Assembly: GCF_000576575.1 (NCBI RefSeq)
Contig: NZ_AWQS01000007.1
Coordinates: forward strand, 1-54,654
DNA: 54,654 nucleotides
DNA from: Intrasporangium chromatireducens Q5-1
GTDB taxonomy: Bacteria; Actinomycetota; Actinomycetes; Actinomycetales; Dermatophilaceae
Direction of reading: 5' to 3'
Each line of letters opens with the position of its first letter. The first letter of the stretch is position 1. The notes under the pieces were generated by a model that searched no databases, was not told where the DNA came from, and saw nothing but the letters and a program-made list of their open reading frames with translations. The translations under genes were made by a program, and so were the position numbers. Positions 34,401 through 42,587 of the stretch are shown in pieces.

Positions 34401-35774
34401 TCACCGCGGACTGCTGTAGACGACGTATGGGCCGCTCTGCGCCTCCAACCGGTAGCGGGCCCCGATCCACGCTGGAGGCTGTTGCCCCGCAGGCAACACG
34501 ACGACCTGCGGCGCGTGCTCTCTCGTCGTGGCGAATCGAGCTGGGTCGGCCAGAAAGTCGAGGTAGGCCGCCTGTCTGCCCTGCGGCAGGGCGTCGATGG
34601 GGTTCGCTGCCCAGAGGCGGACACCAGCCACCGCCAGCGACTCCGCCAATGGAGACGGGGCGAGCGTGGGACGGTCGCTGCCCGCCTGGGCCGCGAGCCG
34701 TTCCGCGCGATCGGCAGCTGCGGCCACGGCACCGGCTCGCTGTGCGACGCCGGGTAGCGCCCCTCCGAGCGCGACGACGATCACGAGTGTGCCAAGGAGA
34801 GCCCCTGGCGCGGGTCGAGGGACTCGCACGCGTCTTCGGGCCAGCCGGTCGAGGTGACGAGCTGCGTGCGGCACCAGCAGCATCAACAGCCAGACGCCGT
34901 GCCGGGATGTCTGCCCGGTGGCGACGAGCAGGCCGACCACGGCCACGTACTCCCAGACCGGCAGCCGGCCCACGAGGGCGAGGGCGAGCAGCACCAGCCC
35001 AGCAAAGACCAACGCGATGTCGAGAGCGGACCCCAGGCTGAGGGGCGCCCACAACCCCTCTCCTCGCTTGGCCGCCGCGTTGTTGAGCACGTCCCAGTAG
35101 TAGACGTGGGTTCGCAGGCCACCGGGAGTGACCCAGAGCGAGACGCCCATCGCCAGACCCACGGCCATCGCGGTTCGCGGGTCCCGTCGTGCACGGGAGA
35201 AGAGGAGGTGACAACCCGCGACAGCAACGCCCATCAGCACCCCACCGTGCAGGTTCCCCCACACGAGGGTGATGGCGGGCACGAGCCAGATGAGTTTGCT
35301 CGGCCTCATTTGCTCGCGCCGCAGCAGAAGCAGGAGTGCGGCAAAGCACGGCAACGAGAGGGTCTGTGCGCGCACCACTCCGAGGCTGGAGAGGGACCCA
35401 ACCACGAAGAGGAAGAGCACTACGGCGACGGCCCCATCCGCGGCGCCCAGCCTGCTGGCAGTGATCGCCAGAAGCACGAGGGTCACGACGACGAGGAGCA
35501 GTTGAAGGGTCACCAAGCCCCATGCTCCGAGAGCATTTGCTCCTGCCATCACCAGTTCTCCGAGCACCGGAACATTGACCCAGTGGGTGGTGTCTGCGTC
35601 GAGAAACGGGACGCCGACCGGAATAGCCCTATGAGCCGCGATGTCGTTCCCGAGCGCCACGAGCCACATCGTGTCGGAGCCGACCGTGACGCCATACGAC
35701 AGGAGCGCAACCACGAGTCCAATGACCGAGAGGGTCATCACCTGGGCCGCGACGCCTCCTCGTGAAGTTGCCAC
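34401..35774 (-). CDS. Polytopic membrane protein, paralogue of 22951 gene
   Basis: 457-aa membrane protein with about ten hydrophobic segments and a soluble C-terminal part (about 360-457). The first loop VGSDTMWLVALGNDIAAHRAIP and PFLDADTTHWVNVPVLGELVMA aligns in pattern with the equivalent loop of the 22951-24387 product (DPDTFWH..GDYVLAHG). The lack of NDWADGGW near the C-terminus separates the two. GTG at 35774 has GGAG ten bases upstream; ATG at 35738 is an alternative. It converges on the PIG-V-like gene with 19 bases between. A glycosyltransferase-like or lipid-handling role is inferred only from topology. Confidence 0.65.
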   Translation of the reverse strand: MATSRGGVAAQVMTLSVIGLVVALLSYGVTVGSDTMWLVALGNDIAAHRAIPVGVPFLDADTTHWVNVPVLGELVMAGANALGAWGLVTLQLLLVVVTLVLLAITASRLGAADGAVAVVLFLFVVGSLSSLGVVRAQTLSLPCFAALLLLLRREQMRPSKLIWLVPAITLVWGNLHGGVLMGVAVAGCHLLFSRARRDPRTAMAVGLAMGVSLWVTPGGLRTHVYYWDVLNNAAAKRGEGLWAPLSLGSALDIALVFAGLVLLALALVGRLPVWEYVAVVGLLVATGQTSRHGVWLLMLLVPHAARHLDRLARRRVRVPRPAPGALLGTLVIVVALGGALPGVAQRAGAVAAAADRAERLAAQAGSDRPTLAPSPLAESLAVAGVRLWAANPIDALPQGRQAAYLDFLADPARFATTREHAPQVVVLPAGQQPPAWIGARYRLEAQSGPYVVYSSPR

Positions 35775-36026
35775 TCGATCCACACTCCGCAGGTCGTGGT
35801 CCTCGCACCCAGGCTTCCGGACGCCGCCTCGGACGGTATCCCACGAGTGAGCACGCTGCAGGGGAACACCCCATTCAGCAGGTGCAGCTCCGCCAGAGGC
35901 GCGCCCCGTGCTGCGCCCTGGCTGGCCTTCACGCTTGGCAGGATGTCGGCGAGTCAACGACCGTGGTCACAGCCACTCTCCGCCATTCCTCTGCCCGGTA
36001 TATCCGCTTCTGAGAGACTGACCGGC

Positions 36027-36866
36027 ATGGACACCGCCCAACGGGTGGCGCTCGTCGTAGAGGATGACGCCGACATTCGCGAACTGCTGACCCACTCACT
36101 CGCGATGCAAGGCTTCTCGGTTCACTCGACATCTTCGGGCCACCGCGCCCTCGAGATTGTCAGGCAGCGGGCGCCGGACCTCGTGACCCTCGACCTTGGG
36201 CTGCCCGACCTCGATGGCGTTGAGGTGTGCCGCCGGATCCGCCAGGAGTCCGATGCCTACGTGGTCATGATCAGTGCCCGCGTCGACGAGGTCGACCGGC
36301 TCGTAGGGCTCGAGATCGGCGCCGACGACTACCTGACGAAACCCTTCAGCCCGCGCGAGCTCACCGCACGAGTCAACGCGATGTTCCGTCGCCCGCGAGC
36401 CCCGCAGGGATGGATGGAGCAGCCGACAGCGGCCGACGCCGATGCCCCAACGACCGCCCCGGCTTCCGTCTCACCGCCCGAGTCACACGCGCCCATTGAC
36501 GGGGCCGATATCGTCCTCGGTCGGATCAGCGTCGACACCGACAGCCGGACAGCGTCTATCGACGACGACGAGGTCGAGCTGACGCGGACGGAGTTCGACC
36601 TCCTCGCCACGATGATCGCCAAGCCGCGTCGGGTCTGGGGTCGCGACGTGCTGCTGCGCACGATCTGGGGGGACGGCTGGACCGACGACGAACACCTCGT
36701 CGAGGTCCACGTCGGAAACCTTCGCCGCAAGCTGTCCAGGGCCGCCAAGCCGACTGCGCCGCTCCCCTTCATCCGAACCGTTCGCGGCGTCGGCTATCGG
36801 ATGGAGGACCCGGCCCAGCTCGACGGCCAGCGAGCGACGTGCTCACCGGCGCCGCCGGCCTCCTAG
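36027..36866 (+). CDS. OmpR/PhoB-type response regulator
   Basis: 279-aa regulator. Receiver domain at 5-120 with acidic pocket Asp13/Asp14, phospho-acceptor Asp56 (LDLGLPD), Ser83 and Lys105 (LTKPFSP). A Pro/Ala-rich linker (about 125-165) is longer than usual. The winged helix DNA-binding domain lies at about 165-265 (ELTRTEFDLLATMIAKP, VEVHVGNLRRKL, IRTVRGVGYRM). All phosphorylation residues are intact, but no histidine kinase lies in the window, so it is an orphan here. An HPt-like protein is encoded 0.5 kb away. ATG at 36027 follows an AGACTGACC leader with no strong ribosome site. Confidence 0.92.
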   Translation: MDTAQRVALVVEDDADIRELLTHSLAMQGFSVHSTSSGHRALEIVRQRAPDLVTLDLGLPDLDGVEVCRRIRQESDAYVVMISARVDEVDRLVGLEIGADDYLTKPFSPRELTARVNAMFRRPRAPQGWMEQPTAADADAPTTAPASVSPPESHAPIDGADIVLGRISVDTDSRTASIDDDEVELTRTEFDLLATMIAKPRRVWGRDVLLRTIWGDGWTDDEHLVEVHVGNLRRKLSRAAKPTAPLPFIRTVRGVGYRMEDPAQLDGQRATCSPAPPAS

Positions 36867-37094
36867 AGCAAGTCGCCGTGCGCGGATCTGCAGACCGCCG
36901 CCTTTCCCCGATTCGAGACTAGGTGTCGCCTCGACGACATCGACCCTGGTCTCGTCGTTGCCCACGGGTGGTGGCGGCGGCCCGTCGAATCCCCTCACCG
37001 ACTCGGCCTCGAGGAAGTGCTCGGTCCAACCGGCTTCGTCGCGATAGCGGAGCAAGCCGTCGCCGACATAGAACCATCCAGCTTTGTCGTTCAT
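36843..37094 (-). CDS. DUF2510 small protein
   Basis: 83-aa protein with a DUF2510-type core at residues 4-27 (KAGWFYVGDGLLRYRDEAGW, then TEHF), the Gly-Trp ... Leu-Arg-Tyr ... Trp-Thr-Glu-His pattern common in actinobacterial membrane or secretion-associated proteins. The rest is Pro-rich then basic (RARRLALGGRRRR), with no membrane helix. ATG at 37094. Its end overlaps the response regulator's end by 24 bases in convergent arrangement. Function unknown. Confidence 0.68.
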   Translation of the reverse strand: MNDKAGWFYVGDGLLRYRDEAGWTEHFLEAESVRGFDGPPPPPVGNDETRVDVVEATPSLESGKGGGLQIRARRLALGGRRRR

Positions 37095-37258
37095 CAATCC
37101 ACCCCTTGTTGAACAATCCCCGCTACCGACTCTATCGAGGGTCGACATCCGACCCTCCGAGAAACGCCTTTGACGCCAGCCGAATTCGGCCACTTTGTGG
37201 GCGCAATGTCCCGCTATGTCGTACTTGCCGCATATGCGCGTGCCCCAAGGTGCCAAGT

Positions 37259-37298
37259 TTGGAAGGGTGTCGCGCCCCACCTCGCCACACCCTTCCAA
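37259..37298. terminator. Hairpin downstream of the HPt-like gene
   Basis: Perfect 12-bp stem (37259-37270 with 37287-37298), 16-base loop. It lies 31 bases beyond the stop of the minus-strand HPt-like gene and is followed on that strand by AAACTTGG. The 235-base gap 37095-37329 holds nothing else I can identify. Confidence 0.5.
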
Positions 37299-37329
37299 TT
37301 CTGATGACCAGGTCCCCCGACCCAGCCGG

Positions 37330-37722
37330 TCAGCGCCCCCTCCCCGTCGGCCTCCCCAGGCCAAACCCGGTGACGAGCGTGTCCGTCGCCGCCCGCCGCA
37401 GCGCCTCGAGCCGCTTGACTCCCCGGGAGCCGCCCTCCCCCCGGAGCCCACCGTTCCGAAGCCCCCGCTCCACTCGCTCCGCACAGCCCGAGACCGCGGC
37501 CGCTCCCACGGTCGCCGAGGTCACCTTGAGCGTCAGCGCCGTCTCGAGCGCCGCATCAACGTCCCCTGCCTCACACGCCGTGCAGAGCCGGCTCACCCGC
37601 TCCTCGAGCAGCTCCAGATAGATCCGGCCGATCCGCTGAGCCACGCCAAGGCTCCCCAACTCCTCGGCCAACCGTTCGAGGACGGTGGGGTCGATGGCCC
37701 CCCAGTCATGCGACTGACCCAT
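37330..37722 (-). CDS. HPt-like protein without the phospho-histidine
   Basis: 130-aa all-helical protein resembling histidine phosphotransfer domains: LERLAEELGSLGVAQRIGRIYLELLEERVSRLCTACEAGDVDAALETALTLKVTSATVGA follows the HPt helix pattern (quoted in parts: LERLAEELGSLG, IGRIYLELLEE, ALTLKVTSATVGA). In true HPt proteins the last motif is AHxLKGSSxxxG; here the His position is Leu63, while the following Leu-Lys and the small residues are kept. It therefore cannot accept phosphate on this site and may instead bind a receiver. ATG at 37722 with GAGG upstream. The C-terminal 45 residues are Gly/Arg-rich. Confidence 0.65.
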   Translation of the reverse strand: MGQSHDWGAIDPTVLERLAEELGSLGVAQRIGRIYLELLEERVSRLCTACEAGDVDAALETALTLKVTSATVGAAAVSGCAERVERGLRNGGLRGEGGSRGVKRLEALRRAATDTLVTGFGLGRPTGRGR

Positions 37723-37905
37723 CGACCTCGCCTCCCCCCGGCATTCCCCCCGCTCCCGCGTCGCCAGCGGTTCCGCTGACAGGAGTGACTCTGCCGAACG
37801 GATCTCAAGGCTTCCGTGCGATATCTGCAAGAAGGCTGCAAGATCGCGGCTGCCCACTCAGCGGGTTGGCTGCTCCGGGGCAGCCCCGGTGAATACAGTG
37901 CCGGT

Positions 37906-38583
37906 ATGCCGGAGTTGTCGGTCCTGCTCGGCACTGCTCTCGCGGGGGTGGTGGCGGGCGCCGCCATGCAGTCCCAGCTCGTGCACCTGCGCTACCGGCT
38001 CGAGGACGAGCACCACCTGCCGAAGCGCTCGGCCGTGTGGATCATCCCGGTCACCGGTGTCCTCACCATGCTTCTCTGGGCGATCCTCGCGCCGGGTTTC
38101 CCGCCGTTCATCCCGGCCACCTATGTCGTCGCCGGCTGGGTCATGGTCGCGCTGGCCTTCATCGACCTCGACGTCCACCGCCTGCCCGACAAGATCCAGC
38201 TGCCCGCCTACCCGGTCCTCGCCGCGCTCCTTGCCGTGTGCAGCCACCTCACCGGCGACTGGGGTGCACTGCTGCGGGCGGGCATCTGCGGGGCAGCCCT
38301 CTGGCTCTTCTACTTCCTGCTCATCTTCGTGCTTCCCGCCGGGTCGATCGGGTTCGGCGACGTCAAGCTCGCCGGCCTGCTCGGCATGCTGCTCGGCTGG
38401 CTGACCTGGTCGCACATCATCATCGCCACGATGGCGACCTTCCTCATCGGCGGCGTCGTCGCGGCCGCATTGCTCGTCACTCGACGCAAGGGTCGCAAGG
38501 ACGAGTTCGCCTACGGTCCCTCGATGCTGCTCGGAGCCGTCGTCGCCATCGCCTCTCCACTCTTCCTTCGTAGCCTGCTCTGA
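37906..38583 (+). CDS. A24-family prepilin peptidase
   Basis: 225-aa membrane aspartic protease that removes leaders from Flp/TadE-type pilins. Catalytic Asp residues are visible in FIDLDVHRLPDKI (Asp87 or Asp89) and in GFGDVKL (Asp152), the A24 signature. About seven membrane segments; the N-terminal methyltransferase domain of bifunctional PilD enzymes is absent, as in TadV/CpaA-like enzymes, but the protein is longer than TadV. It lies 5 kb from the Flp operon and may serve both Tad loci, as neither contains its own peptidase. ATG at 37906. Confidence 0.92.
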   Translation: MPELSVLLGTALAGVVAGAAMQSQLVHLRYRLEDEHHLPKRSAVWIIPVTGVLTMLLWAILAPGFPPFIPATYVVAGWVMVALAFIDLDVHRLPDKIQLPAYPVLAALLAVCSHLTGDWGALLRAGICGAALWLFYFLLIFVLPAGSIGFGDVKLAGLLGMLLGWLTWSHIIIATMATFLIGGVVAAALLVTRRKGRKDEFAYGPSMLLGAVVAIASPLFLRSLL

Positions 38584-38676
38584 CGCGGTCGGGCAGACCA
38601 CCCGTAGACTGGACGGCGGTGTGCCGGGAAGTCTGGTCGGCGTGACCTGACGCCTACCCATTGAGGACTCCGTCGT

Positions 38677-40026
38677 ATGCCGCCCACTCCCTCCCCGTCG
38701 AAGCCCTCCCTCCCGCGCCGCATCCTCTCCCGCGGGAGCTGGCCCGAGGTCCGCTACGTGCAGGACCTGCTCCGCACCGAGACGGTCGGCGGCGCCGTCC
38801 TGCTCATCGCCGCCCTTGTGGCCCTCGTCTGGGCCAACTCCCCGTGGCGCGACGCCTACACCGGGCTCCGCGACACGACCTTCGGGCCCGGCGGACTGCA
38901 CCTGGACCTCAGCATCGGCGCCTGGGCCGCCGACGGACTGCTCGCCATCTTCTTCCTCGTGGCCGGCATCGAGCTGAAGCGCGAGTTCGTCGCCGGCGAC
39001 CTCGCCGACCGGCGCAAGGCCGCCCTCCCGATCGCCGCCGCGGCCTGCGGCGTCATCCTGCCGGCCGCGCTGTTCGTGATCACCGCGATGTTCACCTCAG
39101 GCGCGAGCGGGAGCGAGCTCAGCGGCATACTCCATGGGTGGGCGATCCCCACCGCGACGGACATCGCATTCGCGCTCGCCGTACTCGCGGTCATCGGCAC
39201 GCACCTGCCGAGCGCGCTGCGGGCCTTCCTGCTCACCCTCGCCGTCGTCGACGACCTCATCGCGATCACCATCATCGCCGTCTTCTACACGCAGGAGCTG
39301 CACCTGCTGTGGCTCGCCCTCGCCGTCGTGCCGCTCGTGGTGTGGCACGTCCTGCTGCGGCGCCGGTTCACGAACCCGGTCGTGCTCGCCGTCATCGCGC
39401 TCGTCACGTGGGGCCTCGTCCACGCGTCCGGCATCCACGCCACCGTCGCCGGCGTGCTGCTCGGGCTGCTCGTGCCCGTCGCGCGGTGGGCCGAGGACGA
39501 CCCGGAGTACCGGTCGATCGCCGAGCGGATGCAGCACCGGCTCCAGCCGTTCTCGGCCGGGGTGGCGGTGCCGGTGTTCGCGTTCTTCGCAGCCGGCGTG
39601 ACCGTCGTCGGCGGCGGCTTCGGGGAGGCGCTGCGCGACCCGGCCGCCATCGGCGTCGTCGTCGGTCTCGTGGCCGGCAAGGCCGTCGGCATCTTCGGCG
39701 GGACGTGGGCGTTCACCCGGTTCACGCGGGCCGAGCTCGACCCGTCGCTCAGCTGGACCGACGTGTTCGGCCTCTCGGTGCTCGGCGGGGTCGGGTTCAC
39801 TGTCGCGCTGCTCGTCGCCGAGCTGTCGTATGGCGCTGGGTCGGCGCAGACGGACCACGTGAAGTTCGCGGTCCTCGTCGGGAGCGTCCTCGCCGCCGTT
39901 CTCGCGACGGTCGTGCTCCGGCGGCGGAACCGGCACTACGCCAGGATCCAGGCCGAGGAGCAGGCCGACTACGACGGCGACGGGGTGCCGGACGCCTACC
40001 AGCAGGACGAGCGCCGCGACATGTGA
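38677..40026 (+). CDS. nhaA: NhaA Na+/H+ antiporter
   Basis: 449-aa inner-membrane antiporter exchanging Na+ for H+ for pH and salt homeostasis. Family motifs: FFLVAGIELKREFV, IPTATDIAFALAVLAVIG (the crossed-helix ATD region) and LTLAVVDDLIAI with the paired Asp residues of the ion site. About eleven membrane segments plus an acidic, Asp/Gly-rich cytoplasmic tail (DYDGDGVPDAYQ) resembling a calcium-binding repeat, not usual for NhaA. The ATG lies inside GTATGCCGCC, one mismatch from the abundant 10-mer, and the exact motif occurs again in the coding region at 39121 using a rare ATA Ile codon. Confidence 0.95.
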   Translation: MPPTPSPSKPSLPRRILSRGSWPEVRYVQDLLRTETVGGAVLLIAALVALVWANSPWRDAYTGLRDTTFGPGGLHLDLSIGAWAADGLLAIFFLVAGIELKREFVAGDLADRRKAALPIAAAACGVILPAALFVITAMFTSGASGSELSGILHGWAIPTATDIAFALAVLAVIGTHLPSALRAFLLTLAVVDDLIAITIIAVFYTQELHLLWLALAVVPLVVWHVLLRRRFTNPVVLAVIALVTWGLVHASGIHATVAGVLLGLLVPVARWAEDDPEYRSIAERMQHRLQPFSAGVAVPVFAFFAAGVTVVGGGFGEALRDPAAIGVVVGLVAGKAVGIFGGTWAFTRFTRAELDPSLSWTDVFGLSVLGGVGFTVALLVAELSYGAGSAQTDHVKFAVLVGSVLAAVLATVVLRRRNRHYARIQAEEQADYDGDGVPDAYQQDERRDM

Positions 40027-40040
40027 ACCTAACCCCCGAT

Positions 40041-40082
40041 TCGATGTATTGGCGCGGCGTATCGGGCTCGGAAATACATCGA
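40041..40082. repeat. 42-bp palindromic element, copy A2
   Basis: Starts 14 bases after the nhaA stop. Outer arms TCGATGTATT and AATACATCGA pair over 10 bp; the centre GGCGCGGCGTATCGGGCTCG is shared with A3 and with the reverse of A4. Forms the left bracket of both the DUF559 gene and the catabolic island. Confidence 0.88.
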
Positions 40083-40194
40083 CTCGGAGGCGGGACGAGG
40101 GCCGCTGTCCACAACGTCGGTGACTCCTCGACGGTTGTCCTCAGGTCGGACGTCGGGCGCTGCCGACGGATCGGCTCGTCGACAGACTCGACCG

Positions 40195-41115
40195 ATGGAT
40201 GGACACCGACGGCGTGCTGTCGCGGCAAACCTGGCCGAGCCCCATGATGGCGTGGTCTCCCGGGCCGAGCTCGCGGCGCATGGCGTGACGCGCCACGACG
40301 TCGCCACAGAGGTTGCCAGTGGCCGTTGGCGACGCGCCGGCCGCCAGACAGTCGCCGTCCACACGGGGCCGGTCACCGAGTTGGCCCGCCGCTGGCAAGC
40401 GATCTGGGAGACCGGTGTGGACATTGCTGCCGTCGACGGTGTGTCGGCCCTGCACCATGCGGGCCTCACCGGCTATGTCGATGGCCGCGTTCACATCTCG
40501 GCGGTGCACAACCACAACACCAGCCGGCTCGAGGGCGCCGTCATCCACAAGGTGATCCGGCGAGTCACCGGAGAGCTCGTGGGCGCCGGTCTCCCACGGG
40601 CACGCCCAGAGGTCGCTGCTATCCGGGCGGCGCACTGGGCGGTCTCCGATCGACAGGCGGCGCTCATCCTGCTGATGACCGTCCAGCAGCGACTCACGAC
40701 ACCGCGGCGCCTTGCCGCAGCACAACGGCTCGTTCGAGGCAGGACCCGCCGAGCCTTCATTCGGGCGGTCGTGCGAGACATCGCGTTCGGCGTCCAGAGC
40801 CTCGGCGAGCTCGACTTCGCCCGGCTCTGTCGCGAGCGCGGCCTCCCCGAGCCGAGCCGTCAGGTGGTCCGAGAGACTGCCGGAGGTCGGATCTACCTCG
40901 ACGTCGGGTGGGAGGAATACGCCTTGGCCGTCGAGATCGACGGGGCCCAGCACCAGGAGAAGCTGGCCGTGATGGAAGACAACCTGCGCCAGAACGACGT
41001 GGTGCTCGAGGGCGACCGAGTGCTCCGCATCAACATCATCGGCCTCCGGCTCGAGACCGACCGCTTCCTCGATCAGGTCGTCCGAGGGCTCACGGACGAG
41101 ATCGTTGCCGCCTGA
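40195..41115 (+). CDS. AbiEi-like plus DUF559-type protein
   Basis: 306-aa two-domain protein. The N-terminus (about 18-65, DGVVSRAELAAHGVTRHDVATEVASGRWRRAG) is the winged-helix type IV antitoxin-like domain. The C-terminus (about 215-300) is DUF559, related to very-short-patch repair endonucleases: LDFARLCRERGLPEP, YLDVGWEEYALAVEIDGAQHQ, with Asp and Glu positioned like the restriction-endonuclease core D-x(n)-ExxG, then VLRINIIGL. Such proteins are abundant in actinobacteria and their role is not established. ATG at 40195. The gene is bracketed by two copies of the 42-bp element, which suggests it moved or was captured as a unit. Confidence 0.75.
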   Translation: MDGHRRRAVAANLAEPHDGVVSRAELAAHGVTRHDVATEVASGRWRRAGRQTVAVHTGPVTELARRWQAIWETGVDIAAVDGVSALHHAGLTGYVDGRVHISAVHNHNTSRLEGAVIHKVIRRVTGELVGAGLPRARPEVAAIRAAHWAVSDRQAALILLMTVQQRLTTPRRLAAAQRLVRGRTRRAFIRAVVRDIAFGVQSLGELDFARLCRERGLPEPSRQVVRETAGGRIYLDVGWEEYALAVEIDGAQHQEKLAVMEDNLRQNDVVLEGDRVLRINIIGLRLETDRFLDQVVRGLTDEIVAA

Positions 41116-41146
41116 GCCTCTCCGTCCCACGCGCCCCCTCTCGCGG

Positions 41147-41188
41147 TCGATGTATCACCGCGGCGTATGCGCCTCGCAGATACATCGA
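41147..41188. repeat. 42-bp palindromic element, copy A3
   Basis: 31 bases after the DUF559 stop. The 12-bp outer stem extends one or two bases beyond the unit (41145-41156 with 41179-41190); centre CCGCGGCGTATGCGCCTCG. Same orientation as A1 and A2. Confidence 0.88.
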
Positions 41189-41330
41189 CCCGGCGTGGGG
41201 GGGTGAGGAGGCAGGGCGGCCGTGGGGGCGACACGCGGGAGAAAGCCGGACGTTTCGGGGCGCGCCGGTGCAGCGGTGTCAGGACGGGGTAGACGATGGC
41301 TCTCTCCTTCCCCCTCCACGGGAGGTCCGT

Positions 41331-41447
41331 ATGTACCTCGTCGGCATGGACGTCATCGCCGCAATCATCACCGGAGTCGTCTGGCTCTCCGCCGGGATGC
41401 TGGCGTGTCTCGGCCTGACCCGTTTCTCCTCCCGTCGGCGCCACTGA
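41331..41447 (+). CDS. Small single-pass membrane protein, 38 aa
   Basis: Short frame with a clear ribosome site (GGGAGG, five bases before the ATG). It codes for a short lead (MYLVGMD), one hydrophobic helix (VIAAIITGVVWLSAGMLACL) and a basic end (RFSSRRRH), giving an outside-in single-span topology. No family recognised. The stretch 41189-41330 before it contains no gene and could be its leader. It precedes, on the opposite strand, the end of the aldolase operon. Probably real but function unknown. Confidence 0.5.
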   Translation: MYLVGMDVIAAIITGVVWLSAGMLACLGLTRFSSRRRH

Positions 41448-41510
41448 CCCGACCCCCTCCGGACCGAGCCGTCGAAGCGGGCCCAAGCCCAGCGGCATAC
41501 GGCCTTAGTG

Positions 41511-42587
41511 TCAGCCGGCCCGCTGCTCGGAGAGCAGGTCGAGGGCGATGTCGACGATCATGTCCTCCTGCCCTCCGACCAGCTTGCGACGGCCCACCTC
41601 GAGCAGGATCGTGCGCACGTCGAGGCCGTACTCGCGCGAGGCGCGCTCGGCGTGCCGAAGGAAGCTCGAGTAGACGCCGGCATAGCCGAGTGTCAGCGTC
41701 TCGCGGTCCACGCGCACCGGGCGGTCCTGCAGCGGGCGGACCAAGTCGTCGGCCGCGTCCTGCAGTGCGAAGAGGTCACAGCGGTGCTTCCACTCCTGCA
41801 GGTTGGCCACCGCGATGAAGGCCTCGATCGGGCAGTTCCCGGCCCCTGCCCCGTGTCCGGCGAGCGAGGCGTCGACCCGACGCACGCCCTCCTCGACCGC
41901 GACGACGGAGTTGGCCACGGAGAGCGAGAGGTTCTCGTGGGCGTGGATGCCGATCTGCGTCCCCTCGTCGAGGACGTCGCGGTAGGCGCGGATCCGGTCG
42001 CGGACACCGTCCATCGTGAGCCGGCCGCCCGAGTCGGTGACATAGACGCAGTGCGCGCCATACGTCTCCATCAGCTTCGCCTGCGCCGCGAGCTCCTTCG
42101 CGGGGGCCATGTGGCTCATCATGAGGAAGCCGGAGACGTCCATCCCGAGCTCGCGGGCGGTGCTGATGTGCTGGGCCGCCACGTCGGCCTCGGTGCAGTG
42201 CGTGGCCACGCGGACGGAGCGGACACCGAGCCGATAGGCGTGCTCGAGCTCGGCGATCGTGCCGATGCCGGGCAGGAGCAGCGTCGTCAGCGTCGCTCGC
42301 TCGATGACGCTGGCGGCCGCCTCGATCCACTCCCAGTCGGTGTTGGACCCCGGGCCGTAGTTGAGCGACCCGCCGGCGAGCCCGTCGCCGTGCGCGACCT
42401 CGATCGCGTCGACGCCTGCTGCGTCGAGCGCGGCGACGATCGTGGCGACGTCCTCCGGCCGGATCCGGTGCCGGACCGCGTGCATGCCGTCGCGGAGCGT
42501 GACGTCCTGGACGTAGAGGTCGACCGGGGCGGTGGCATCCTGCATCGGGGTGGTCCTCACGGGAGTCGCGTGGGTGGTGGCGGTCAT
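41511..42587 (-). CDS. dmpG: 4-Hydroxy-2-oxovalerate aldolase
   Basis: Splits 4-hydroxy-2-oxovalerate into pyruvate and acetaldehyde, last step of meta-cleavage. 358-aa DRE-TIM barrel enzyme with [12 protein letters not shown] (catalytic Arg-Asp and His), SGGRLTMDG and the metal-binding [12 protein letters not shown] motif (His-x-His). C-terminal DmpG/MhpE communication domain at about 285-345 receives the partner dehydrogenase. The ATG at 42587 overlaps the stop of the dmpF gene as ATGA, which suits the physical channelling complex with that enzyme. Closest characterised types are DmpG, BphI and HsaF. Confidence 0.95.
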   Translation of the reverse strand: MTATTHATPVRTTPMQDATAPVDLYVQDVTLRDGMHAVRHRIRPEDVATIVAALDAAGVDAIEVAHGDGLAGGSLNYGPGSNTDWEWIEAAASVIERATLTTLLLPGIGTIAELEHAYRLGVRSVRVATHCTEADVAAQHISTARELGMDVSGFLMMSHMAPAKELAAQAKLMETYGAHCVYVTDSGGRLTMDGVRDRIRAYRDVLDEGTQIGIHAHENLSLSVANSVVAVEEGVRRVDASLAGHGAGAGNCPIEAFIAVANLQEWKHRCDLFALQDAADDLVRPLQDRPVRVDRETLTLGYAGVYSSFLRHAERASREYGLDVRTILLEVGRRKLVGGQEDMIVDIALDLLSEQRAG

